Below, piece after piece: positions 23,511 through 34,600 of a stretch of 64,000 bases of DNA. Each line of letters opens with the position of its first letter. Position 1 is the stretch's first letter. Made by a program: the position numbers and the translations under genes. The notes beneath the pieces were generated by a model. It saw nothing but the letters and a program-made list of their open reading frames with translations, ran no database searches and was not told the DNA's origin. This DNA is from Heliopora coerulea (Eukaryota; Cnidaria; Anthozoa; Scleralcyonacea; Helioporidae). Where the stretch lies: positions 62,001-126,000 of the forward strand of contig JASJOG010000077.1 of the NCBI GenBank assembly GCA_030142905.1. Reading direction: 5' to 3'.

Positions 23511-24289
23511 GAGGCCCATATATTTAATTTTTTTAGTTTCACGATAAAGTTATTATAATCAGTTTTTTTTCTCTAAGTTCATGGGGAAGATTATTCCATG
23601 TTTCTGCACCATTATAACGAAAGGATCTCTGACATTTCGAGAACTAGTTTAAAGAAAGACGAAGTAAACTTTTGTTCCTTTTGTTATTGACCTTTTTCCG
23701 AAAGAACTCTTGAAGTGATAAAGAATGTTGTTCACTTTTCCCCTGAGATATTCAGATTTCCTCATATGTCAGTGACATCATTAGTGACGTCACCTCGGTA
23801 ACAAGGTATAGTGAGTTTGGGAAATCACTTATACCATTGCGAGACGTAATAGTTCAAACACAAGTTCGAGTGTTTCATCAGGGGTTCCAAACAAAAAGAA
23901 ATTGAATAATGAAAAACCGAGGGGCACAGCCCCAAGGTGTTTGTTGTATACGAGTGGTGTGAATCCCTATATGAAACACAATTTTACAAACCAAGTTGAA
24001 TCAATGGTCAAACATAGCGTCAATAGCTATGTACTGAACGAAAAAACAAGGCTCACAGATTTCGCATTTTCTTTCCTTCGCTGCCCCGCGACTAAGCGAA
24101 TAACTTTTTAAGATTGCTATTCCACATATACGTGTATGACAGTATTTACTACTAAAGAAAACGAAGATCGAAAATTTAGCTGCATTTTATCTTTCAGCCT
24201 TCAATTTTAATTTTATTGGAAATGCAAAATGAGGAAAATTCAATTCTTTTTTCGATGATTAACATTCTATAAAGCCAACTGAGAACTTA

Positions 24290-24605
24290 TTTCACACACT
24301 GTATCTCGTACAAGAATATCACGGGCAGTTTTACATATAAAAATAGTGTGTCATATGTGAAATGTTTCAATTACATACGTAAAATAAAAAATTCATATGT
24401 GAAATTAATTTTCATGTGTCAACGTCTCTTTTCATAGGTGAAATGCATGTTTCGTTCAACAAGATTTCACACGTGAAATTTTGAACCAAATCATTTAGCA
24501 TGAATTAGTTATTTCATTTTTCGTTCCGATTTCATATGTGAAATAGAAATATCATATGTGAAAATGTTCCAATTCCATATGTTTTTCATATGCGAAATGA
24601 CAAAT
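24290..24605. repeat. Cluster of TTTCACATATGAAA-like palindromes
   Basis: At least eight variants of the self-complementary word TTTCACATATGAAA (e.g. TCATATGTGAAAT, TTTCATATGTGAAAT, TTTCACACGTGAAAT) in about 300 bp, irregularly spaced. A second, weaker cluster is at 43010-43130. Confidence 0.7.
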
Positions 24606-24973
24606 GAAATTTCGAAAGGAACAACTAAGAAAGGCACTTATGTACGCATTATTATAACCGGGTCAAAGGACCAGCCTTACTGCGGGTGCAAAGCAGGCAA
24701 ATGTGCCGACGGGATGACCACTCACTTCCTGAAAACCGATTAGTAGGTTTATGGACAGAACAGAGTACAAAATTGGGGTTTTGGTTCACGTACAACTGGC
24801 CAAACATCCGGACATAGACCATGTCCAGACTGCTATTTTCATGTGGAAAACGGAAAAATTTATATCGTAAATTATATCAAGCAAATTGACGCAAAACAGT
24901 GGTGAGTCAGAAAATTGAAATATTTTTATTTTCAACGTCTCACCTACCTTGTGGTCATCATATGGAATGATTC

Positions 24974-25000
24974 CTGATGATGACTACAAAATAGTCGAAA
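24974..25000 (+). ncRNA. Hammerhead-ribozyme-like core
   Basis: CTGATGA, then a stem GACTA / TAGTC with loop CAAAA, then GAAA. The inverted copy in the right arm (30317-30343) keeps the stem but has CGGATGA. One extra T sits between the core and stem II. Confidence 0.4.
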
Positions 25001-25220
25001 CCTTGAAAATAAAAATAATTTCAGTCTTCGGAGTCACCATGGTTCTGTATTTTATCGAAATACTCGGTGGTTATCTAAATTTCAATATGACCCAACCAAG
25101 TGGAAATGAAATATGGCTTGCATATGATTAACTTTTCCCGACAGGATCAGTCATCTATTTGTTCGTTCTGGTTTAACAATAGACGATTTTACTTTTCCAA
25201 GGGATAACATCCCGTCGCAA

Positions 25221-25418
25221 ATGGCTTATAGAAGCTTTAGAGCATTTCCCATCGTCAAATTCATACGAGCAATTCTAGCCACCTATTTGTTCGCAACAGG
25301 AAGTTACTTAGGGCAGCAAATATTTATTCGTTTCATTTTTTGGCCCACTCGTGATCCTGGGCTAGCAGAAAAAGCCTCCATTTCTACCCGATATAATTCA
25401 CTACAGGAACTACAATAA
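25221..25418 (+). other. 65-residue open frame duplicated in both palindrome arms
   Basis: The frame starts MAYRSFRAFP and ends YNSLQELQ. The copy at 29899-30096 (- strand) differs at two residues (A/T and G/R). No domain recognised. Preservation of the frame may simply reflect how similar the arms are. Confidence 0.25.
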
Positions 25419-25734
25419 AATATATCCATATCACGCTAAGTACTACAATAAACAAGCGGTCCAAAGATAGACTGAACTTCGATGAATACTTTGTGAACAT
25501 TCAAGCAGAAAGTCGCTTGCAGTTCTCCTCGAGTACTTCGTCATATTTTCTTACGAAAACAAAGAAAGAAACTACAGGCTCTACGTAGGCATCATTACAA
25601 AAAACTGTTGCCATTATGAATCAAAACTATGCAATATTGCTAGAAATGTGGTATAGACATGTGATACAGTCAAACCTGTATTAAGCGGACACCCTCGGGG
25701 AACAGGCTAGTGTCCGCTTAATAGAGGTGTCCGC

Positions 25735-26043
25735 TTAACAAAGGTTCTCGTCACCAGGCCCCTCCCCCCGTGGTACGGGCTGGGTCTTACCACCAGCAGC
25801 AGTACGATCAACAATGGATTCTTTTCTAAGAGTATCACAGGAATGTTTTTCCTTTTTATAGCAAGTGATACAATAAGCCACAGAAGCGCCTGCTTTCCAT
25901 CCAGGTGTCTCTTCTGATGCGTAGACAGAACAATTGTCTGATTTATTGCAAGTCGAAACATCACACGTCAGACATCTATACTTTATCTCTTGTTTGCAAT
26001 TCCAGCACGCGCCAGCAGATTCAAAAGCAGTTGCACCAGCCAT
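25735..26043 (-). CDS. Cysteine-rich zinc-ribbon-like ORF inside the pogo-like element
   Basis: 102 residues beginning MAGATAFESAG. Cysteines are ordered as CWNCKQ, RCLTCDVSTCNKS, CSV, YCITC, resembling the C-terminal cysteine-rich finger of some DNA transposases (inference). The C-terminal part runs into the element's end repeats. May be a captured fragment; function unknown. Confidence 0.35.
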   Translation of the reverse strand: MAGATAFESAGACWNCKQEIKYRCLTCDVSTCNKSDNCSVYASEETPGWKAGASVAYCITCYKKEKHSCDTLRKESIVDRTAAGGKTQPVPRGEGPGDENLC

Positions 26044-26199
26044 ACACCGTAGTCAGGGCAAGTCAGGTCATTACTTGAGCATCAAGTTGACTACAGGTTT
26101 TATGAAGGTGTTGGAATAAGACGCAAGATGTGTAATACGATACACGAGCCTTATAGGCAATGACAGCCGCCATAACTAGCCGAATAACACTGAATGTTA

Positions 26200-26640
26200 C
26201 AAACGAGATAATGTCTTCTGAAATTGTGGTCGTAAAATCGTTCGTACGAGGGTATCATGCATACATGGAAATCTGGAATCCGAAAATCGACGAGGAATAT
26301 TAATTGAAACGTGAACCTAGGAATACAACTGATGAAAATGCAGTTGCGGTTGTTAAAACAACAGTTGTGTCTTGTGAGATGAAAACTGGATGCGCTCATC
26401 CTAACAATGTGTCAGCTAACATGGAGGTTGTTGGGCACATTCCAAAACTAATGGCAGTGTGGGTCACAAAGTTTCTCAAACGACAAACGAATACTGCAAA
26501 GTTATAATCAAAGGGAAACGGATAAATAGAGGTGCTGGATAAGGCTTGGAAATTCCTTGTTTATACGAGTTCCGAGGAGATCGGTTTTCATGCGAATGGT
26601 TGACCAATAAACTGTCCAAGGAAAACTTTGACATTGAGAA
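26200..26640 (+). pseudogene. HIRAN-domain-like fragment inside the pogo-like element
   Basis: The frame reads VVVKSFVRGYHAYMEIW, a TAA at 26301-26303, then LKREPRNTTDENAVAVVK and, after a gap, VGHIPKLMAV; a later frame gives GKRINRGAG and EFRGDRF. The REP..DENAV..VGHIP order fits HIRAN domains, which bind DNA ends in repair proteins. Stops and frame changes make it non-functional. Confidence 0.5.
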
Positions 26641-27902
26641 GTAAACTGAAGAAAATTTTATTGTTTGATGTAAAAATCTTATCTTAACGCACGTGTAATA
26701 ATATGTAGTCGATTTAACAAATAGACTTTGAACCGATTGACAAATATCGTCATTAACATAGTGACTAACGTTATGTCTGTAAAGATTATGAAAAATTAGG
26801 AAAATTTTGTCCGTTTAACACAGGTTTTTTGTGTCTTTATTTGCTAATTTATGTGTCCGCGTCCGCTTAATAGAGGTGTCCGCTTGATAGAGGTTTCATT
26901 AATAGGAATTATATGAGATTCAATTCGGGACTTTACAAAGTGTCCGCTTAATACAGGATGTCCGCTTAATGCAGGGCCGCTTAATACAGGTTTGACTGTA
27001 TCTTGGAACCGTTCTTGCATAACGCCATAAGCTATGTACGTCTCGTCCAAAAGTTTGAAGAAAGGTTAAGCGTGAGGTAAAATTCGGAATGTACTCACAA
27101 TAGGATCTCCTTGAACCAGTTTTCAGATTAGCTCGATTGTGTTAGTAAGAACGGTGGCCAGTGTAAACGCTTAACGTTTACTTGAAGAAGAATTACTGCT
27201 AGATCTTCGTTGATATGCAGTCGAGACCACCTCAGGAAGGCCACACCTCCGCTTAGTGATCATTGATCCATAAACCAGAATAATGCCGTTAAATTACAAT
27301 AGTAGCGCCTTCTCCTTAGCGATTACTTTATGAAGTGTCTTCGACTATGATATATCTGGTGAAAGAATCCCGAGGGCAGTTGGTTGCTATCCGACTACGA
27401 ACTCGACCTGATCAACACGGTAAAAGGCTGTTGGAAATAGCTGGACCTGAGTTATATAACTGACAAGTTTTTTCTAAATTTCGTTGGTGATTCATGAATG
27501 AAGCAGAAAGAAAAATCATAACCGTGACGCGTTTTGATAGCAAAATCAATCGCTTTACCCAACTCAGGGTCTCCGTGGTATAGTCCCCGCGAAAATATTA
27601 AAAATAGAACCCCGAAATCGTCAAGAAATTGCTGCTTTTATGAAGACATGAACGATTTCATTCCATATTTTTGTAGATACTCAGGTATTCCATTTTAGCA
27701 AATTGTTGTGGAACTGAAGTCTCGCCCAGTCTTCTTCCGTCGGACATGCTAATGACTTCAGAAGAGCTAATGTGGTTACTAATTTTCTTCATCATACGCT
27801 CGTTTGGTTTGTGTTTGTTCTCTTTGCTATCTTTGAATATAGACATGAAACGTTCATCGCCCTGAAATCTTGCTGATATGGAACATTCATGACAAAACAC
27901 TC

Positions 27903-28743
27903 TTGCTTCACAATTTCAATCAGGCAAGATATTTGTCTTGCGTAATTGAAATTTTATTATCTCTAATGTATTGTAAAATGGCCTTAATGGTCTATTGGCG
28001 CTATGGAATGCCCTTTCATACACATGGTTTCGTATCTTCGGTAGTGAATGTCGGTTGAATAAAATGAATGTATTTTTGCGTGAATGAGTTTGAGTTTGGC
28101 GTTTTATGAGCAGCAAAAGGTGTATAAGCAACCAAACTCATCAGTGACATTCTTATTTAGATTTGTATACGTTTGTAGGAGATCCAAATGTGGCAGCCAC
28201 GAAATCTCCCTTTTTTTAAAGTTTTGCCACAAATTCGAAGCAATGGCTTTTGTTGTAATCGAGAACCACGCCTGAAACTTGCTTAAAATATTTATATGAT
28301 CCAGAATAAGCTGACAAATTTAGCAAAGAAAGGAAAAAACAAACTTCGAAAAATAATGCCATCTTCACAACTCAAGATATGAGTTAAAATCAAGAGAATT
28401 AGAATGAAATTGTGATATTTTTTTATTTCTTCACACTCTATCAGTTCACCGAAGACATGTTAATAATTAATTAGCGTCCATCCTGTAAATAGATATCTGA
28501 TAAGTTTCCTTCTTCCTCAGCGATGATGTAATCGCACCGGTTGTATATACAGATCCTGGCAATGTTTTTGTAATTAGTCTGTCTGATGATGTCTTTGAAA
28601 TAAAGACGAAATATCAAAATTTCTTTGTAATTCTCTTGATTTTAACTGATATCTTGAGTTATCAAGGTGGTATTATTGTTTGGAGTTTGTTTCTTCCTAT
28701 ATTTATATAAGATATGAATACGGATGTCAACTTGTGAATCTAG
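27903..28743. other. Palindrome spacer
   Basis: About 840 bp of single-copy sequence separating the arms. It contains a hammerhead-like core at 28583-28611 within a Penelope-like tail and no supported gene. Confidence 0.6.
28583..28611 (+). ncRNA. Hammerhead-ribozyme-like core
   Basis: CTGATGA, extra T, stem GTCTTT / AAAGAC with loop GAAAT, then GAAA. Stem sequence differs from the other copies but pairing is complete. Confidence 0.45.
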
Positions 28744-30800
28744 TGTGTTTTGTCACGAATGTTCCATATCAGCAAGATTTCAGGGCGATGAACGTTTCAT
28801 GTCTATCTTCAAAGATAGCAAAGAGAACAAACACAAACCAACCGAGCTTAGGATTAAGAAAATTAGTAACCACATTAGGTCTACTGAAGTCATTGGCATG
28901 TCCGACGGAAGAAGAAGATTGGGGGGGGGACTTCAGTCCTCAAACAATTCGCTAAAATGGAATACCTGAGTATCTACAAAAATATGGAATGAAATCGTTC
29001 ATGTCTTCATAAAAGCAGCAATTTCTTGACGATTTCGGGGTTCTATTTTTTAATATTTTCCCGGGGACTATACCACGGAGACCCTGAGTTGGGTAAAGCG
29101 TTTGATTTTGCGATCAAAACGCGTCACGGTTATGATTTTTCTTTCTGCTTCATTCATGAATCACCAACGAAATTTAGAAAAAACTTGTCAGTTATATAAC
29201 TCAGGTCCAGCTATTTCCAACAGCCTTTTACCGTGTTGATCAGGTCGAGTTCGTAGTCGGATAGCAACCAACTGCCCTCGGGATTCTTTCACCAGATATA
29301 TCATAGTCGAAGACACTTCATAAAGTAATCGCTAAGGAGAAGGCGCTACTATTGTAATTTAACGGCATTATTCTGGTTTATGGATCAATGATCACTAAGC
29401 GGAGGTGTGGCCTTCCTGAGGTGGTCTCGACTGCATATCAACGAAGATCTAGCAGTAATTCTTCTTCAAGTAAACGTTAAGCGTTTACACTGGCCACCGT
29501 TCTTACTAACACAATCGAGCTAATCTGAAAACTGGTTCAAGGAAATCCTATTGTGAGTACATTCCGAATTTTACCTCACGCTTAACCTTTCTTCAAACTT
29601 TTGGACGAGACGTACATAGCTTATGGCGTTATGCAAGAACGGTTCCAAGATATCACATGTCTATACCACATTTCTAGCAATATTGCATAGTTTTGATTCA
29701 TAATGGCAACAGTTTCTTGTAATGATGCCTACGTAGAGCTTGTAGTTTCTTTTTTTGTTTTCGTAAGAAAATATGACGAAGTACTCGAGGAGAACTGCAA
29801 GCGACTTTCTGCTTGAATGTTCACAAAGTATTCATCAAAGTTCAGTCTATCTTTGGACCGCTTGTTTATTGTAGTACTTAGCGTGATATGGATATATTTT
29901 ATTGTAGTTCCTGTAGTGAATTATATCGGGTAGAAATGGAGGCTTTTTCTGCTAGCCTAGGATCACGAGTGGGCCAAAAAATGAAACGAATAAATATTTG
30001 CTGCCCTAAGTAACTTCCTGTTGCGAACAAATAGGTGGCTAGAATTGTTCGTATGAATTTGACGATGGGAAATGCTCTGAAGCTTCTATAAGCCATTTGC
30101 GACGGGATGTTATCCTTTGGAAAAGTAAAATCGTCTATTGTTAAACCAGAATGAACAAATAGATGACTGATCCTGTCGGGAAAAGTTAATCATATGCAAG
30201 CCATATTTCATTTCCACTTGGTTGGGTCATATTGAAATTTCGATAACTACTGAGTATTTCGATTAAATACAAAATCACGGAGACTCCGAAGACTCAAATG
30301 ATTTTTATTTTCAATCTTTCGACTATTTTGTAGTCATCATCCGAAATTTCATAAAGGAATTCACACCACTCGTATACAACAAACACACTGGGGTTGTGCC
30401 CCTCGGTTTTCATCATTTAATTTTCTCTTGTTTGGAACCTCTGATGAAACACTCGAACTTGTGTTTGAACTATTACGTCTCGCAATGATGTAAGTGATTT
30501 CCCAAACTAACTATACATTGTTACCGAGGTGACGTCACTGATGATGTCATTGACATATGAGGAAATCTGAATACCTCAGGTGCAAAGTGAACAACATTCT
30601 TTATCACTTCAAGAGTTCTTTCGGAAAAAAGGTTAATAACACAAGGAAGAAAAGTTTATTTCGTCTTCCTTTAGCCTAGTTCTCGAAATGTCAGGGATCC
30701 TTTCGTTATAATGGTGCAGAAACATGGAATAATCCTCCCCATGAAGTTAGAGAAAAAAAACTGACTATAATAACTTAATAGTTAAACTAAAATAATTTTA
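28744..30800. repeat. Right arm of the large palindrome
   Basis: Inverted copy of the left arm 23525-27902, lacking its two extra segments. The match stops just before an AT tract (30821-30852). Confidence 0.88.
29440..29850 (+). promoter_or_regulatory. 5'-exon-like unit of gene B
   Basis: Inverted homologue of the left-side units. The exon-like part ends at 29552 before GTGAGTAC. Gene B has a good acceptor (CACTTACCAG) about 25 nt before its ATG, so a non-coding leader spliced from here is plausible. Confidence 0.4.
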
Positions 30801-30814
30801 TGAGATGTAGTATA

Positions 30815-30820
<6 letters not shown>

Positions 30821-30852
<32 letters not shown>
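30821..30852. repeat. (TA)n microsatellite
   Basis: Simple AT dinucleotide run just outside the right palindrome arm. Confidence 0.9.
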
Positions 30853-30855
<3 letters not shown>

Positions 30856-31087
30856 TAAAATTTAATGTAATTTATTAGACAAATATGTAATATATTCTGA
30901 AATTAATTTTTTAGTTTAATCATATTTAGTGTATTTATATTTTATATGTGCAGGGCTTCATCTAAATCTAAACCAACTTACGCTGAATTTGACATCCATG
31001 CAAAAACAAATGTTTTCAATCACTCATTTCATTTATCTTTTTTTCCTGGCACTTACCAGTCAACAGGTTCACATCTGTCACACAATC

Positions 31088-31609
31088 ATGCTAAAAGAAG
31101 ACGCGATTCACCCAAAAGACAAAGCTAATTTCGTTTCCCGCGTTACTCTTTGGTGGATCTTTGAACTTCTGTGGAAAGGCAACTCCAGCCCGCTAGAACA
31201 CGATGATCTTTACTCGGTGAAGAATGAAGAACGTGCTGAACACTTAACCAAATGCCTACAGAAAAAGTGGGAAGACGAGAAAAGAAAGGCAGTCGCATCG
31301 AAAAGAAAACCGCGATTTTGGAAGGCTCTGTTACGGTTCTTTACGTGGAAAGATTATCAATTTTTAGTCTTCACTGGACTCACACGCATTATTAGTTTAA
31401 ATGTTGCTTTCTTTTCGATCATCAAACTAATCGATTTTGTTGGCAGGGACATTTACTATGGCGAGCACCGAGACAGATGCTTCATTTATATTTACGGTAT
31501 GGCAATGGGACATTTGGTTCATGCGATCTGCGTAAGCCATTTCCATCTACGTGGGGCTGTGATGGCCATTCAAGCCAGAGCGGCCACTGTCGGGTTATTG
31601 TACAGAAAG
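31088..31609 (+). CDS. Gene B coding exon 1
   Basis: ATG at 31088 (MLKEDAIHPKDK) to YRK before GTAAGG; 174 codons, phase 0. Acceptor CACTTACCAG lies just upstream, implying a non-coding leader exon. Confidence 0.88.
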
Positions 31610-34600
31610 GTAAGGCAGCATCTGAAAATGATTACTATCGAGACGCCGGACGCAGAGCGAAGTCTTCCCTTTCACATGTAATGTTTACAACATGAGCGAC
31701 CGTATAGTATTGAATATACAATATACAACACTAGTACACCCATTCAGAAAACCGTTAATATTGTACTCTTTCCGACTCATCTTAAACCCACTTATCATAC
31801 TAGTTAAACTGACGCTTATCTCATTTAATTCAGATTTCACGATCATATCATCCCATTTCCAAATTATCGAAATACTCAATACACCATGAGCATTCGATTT
31901 AGTCATTAGGCAGTCACGCTTTTAAACAGTGTTATTTCTTGTATTACTCAAATGTTTAGGTTCTTCGTGTGAGTAAAATTTTCTTACCAGCTGGTCACGT
32001 GATGGAGTTAGTATGCGACGACTCACAACGACTGGCAACAAGTGGGGAATGGTTCATTCAATATTTAATCATCAATCTTATTCATTCTATGTGTGTTATT
32101 GGTTGGTTATTTTACTTCGTCGGTTGGCAAGCTTTCCTAGGCTCGTTGTTTTTAATTGGTCTTGGTCTTTATCGCTTTCTGGTTTCCAAAGTCGACTACA
32201 AATTACGCAAAAGTGCTTCGCAACGTGCAGACAAACGTCTGGGGTATCTCCGAAAGATCATTGCGAACATTCATTCCATTAAACTCAACTGCATGGAAGA
32301 AATTTCCAATGAAAACGTCCGAAAAACAAGATGGTAAGTTGCGTAACAGAAACTGTGTGAGAAAACGTAAATTGCATAATCAGATGGCGCACAGAGATAT
32401 ATGTAATTAGTAATATTGGAACCGGATTTTGTAATCGGTTATGAAGGGTTTATTTTTGCTGTAAGTTTTGGTGTCCGATTGATTTGATCGAAAGTTCGTG
32501 CCACTCACGATTTATGCCTGATTTTGCTTTCATTTTCTTGATATCAGAGATTGAGTGAAGTATTTGAATTTTATGAATTTCGATTGTCGATTCGTGGGTT
32601 GGTCGTTAAATGTTAGATTCTAAGCGGGTTAAATGGCGTTAATGAAGACCTTCTTGTTTCTTACATTTGTTCTTGTTTTTGTGTACATCATAAAAGCTAG
32701 ACTTACCCGTTAGTGTAAATTCATTTTTGGAAGTTAATTTGTCGGGAGTACTGGGAACTAAAAGTACATTTTATTTTTATAATTATCATCATCATTATTA
32801 TAAGTATTGTTATTCTTATTCTTATTACTACTACTACTACTATTATTATTACTACTACTACTACTATTATTATTACTACTACTACTACTACAGTCGCTAC
32901 GATTATTACTACTACAGTCACTGACATTATCATGGTCAATGTTATTATCATCACAATTATCATCATTATCTTTATCGTTTCTGTTGCCATCGTCAAAAGA
33001 ATTATCGTCATCTTTATCATTGTAATCATCATATTCTTCATTACTGTCATACTATTACTACTATCATCAATACAGTTACAATTATTAGCGTGGCTATTTC
33101 TATTCCTCTTACTATTACCATAACCATAACTATTTCCATTGCCATTACCATTATCATTACTATTATTCTCTTATGTGGAATTCTCTATTTTGTAAAATCG
33201 CTTAATACATTAGGAAACTTTATAGACCTTTTTCGGCAATTGCTGCAAACATCAAATGTTTTCCGTGAAACATTGCAACATGAGATGTTGCAGAGGACTT
33301 CACTTTATATGTTAAGCTTCAAATAAAAGAACCGTAATGTATGACTGACTGAGTGGGAGAACGTCGTTCATGAAGACTGATGAAGGATTACAAATTAGCA
33401 CAGTTTATTTAATTTTACTTCATTTCTTTAGAGTGTATTTACTACCTCCATATTTCAGCATGTGCATTGGTATTTCAGAGAAGTTCTTTAATTTGCAAGC
33501 TGACATGATTTCCGTTTGCACTTTTGTTGATGAAAGTTAGTACTCAGTAGAAGAGATGTCATTTCTTCTAGGCAGGAGATGAAAATTAAGGCAAAACGTT
33601 TGATCATCATGTCCATCTGCTACGCGTTTGTGTCTCCTGGACAACAACTCGGAACCTTCATTACCATTTTGCTCCTGATGTTTACAAATAGTACGGCCCT
33701 TACATATCAGACAGTTTTCGCCACGATGATTTTGTTAACTGACTTGACTGCAATATTTAGTACTGACCTCCCTGCAGCAGTTCGACTCGCTGCAGATGTT
33801 TATACCTCTCTGCAACGGATTCAAGAATTCCTGGAAAGCGACGACCACCTCTCGAAATATCATCGCACTCGCGAAAACCGATACCTGGTTCGAGACAAAC
33901 TTCAGCCAGCTAATTTCTCTTCGGGTAAGCAACAGTTTCAAGCGAGACCTCGACGGGATGATTGGAACGACGAAAAAATGTCTAAAACGGAACATTATCT
34001 GAATCTGTGTGATGTCACTTGCAAACTTCCTTCTCCATTCGCCCCTTCTCTGCAGCCAAACTCCACTAACTCTCCGTTATTAAATTACGTCACTCTTAAC
34101 GTATCCTCTCCAGGACTGGTAATAATTACAGGTCCTGTGGGCAGCGGTAAATCTTCCCTTTTGGCATGCGTTCTTAATGGTGAACTGCAGGTGACCAATG
34201 GAACCGTTGAGCATTCGGGAAATTTGGCGTATGTTTCGGAAACGCCTTGGGTTTTTCCAGGAACAGTTCGAGAAAATATCTTATTTGGTTTGCCTTATAA
34301 CGAAGACTGGTATCAGAGAACTATCAACGCTTGTCAATTAGAAATGGATTTAAAGTCATTCCCACAAGGAGACTTGTGTTATATTGGAAAACACGGTACG
34401 ACGATCAGCGGAGGTCAGCGGACTCGTATTGCTTTGGCACGTGCCGTGTACTCTAAAGCCGATATATATCTTTTGGACGATCCACTGAGCTCTCTAGACG
34501 CCAAGGTTGCTGAAAACGTCTTTACATTCTGCCTACGAGGATTACTAGTCGACCGGATTGTTCTTCTGTCGACACATACGACTCACTTCATGAAGGAAGC

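Larger units (their letters stand above)
25665..27000. mobile_element. pogo/Tigger-like non-autonomous DNA element
   Basis: Spans 25667-26998 (1332 bp) between TA dinucleotides. Ends CAGTCAAACCTGTATTAAGC and its inverse. Multiple GTCCGCTTAATA-type subterminal repeats lie at both ends. The corresponding site in the right arm (29651-29652) has a single TA and no insertion, which fixes the limits exactly. No DDE transposase is visible; the cargo is a cysteine-rich frame on the - strand and a broken HIRAN-like frame on the + strand. Confidence 0.88.
23525..27902. repeat. Left arm of a large palindrome
   Basis: Inverted, near-identical counterpart of 28744-30800. Matching stretches include 23560-23680 with 30655-30785, 23880-23965 with 30360-30450, 25060-25665 with 29655-30240 and 27001-27900 with 28745-29650. 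Two segments are present only here: about 23973-24968 and the pogo-like insertion 25667-26998. Confidence 0.88.

Noticed and set aside
32775..33170. CRISPR-like or tandem array
   Set aside because: Simple sequence without repeat-spacer organisation; the window is eukaryotic.
32721..33326. Hydrophobic-looking frames (L, I, V, Y runs) in gene B intron 2
   Set aside because: Trinucleotide low-complexity DNA; all frames on both strands are open.
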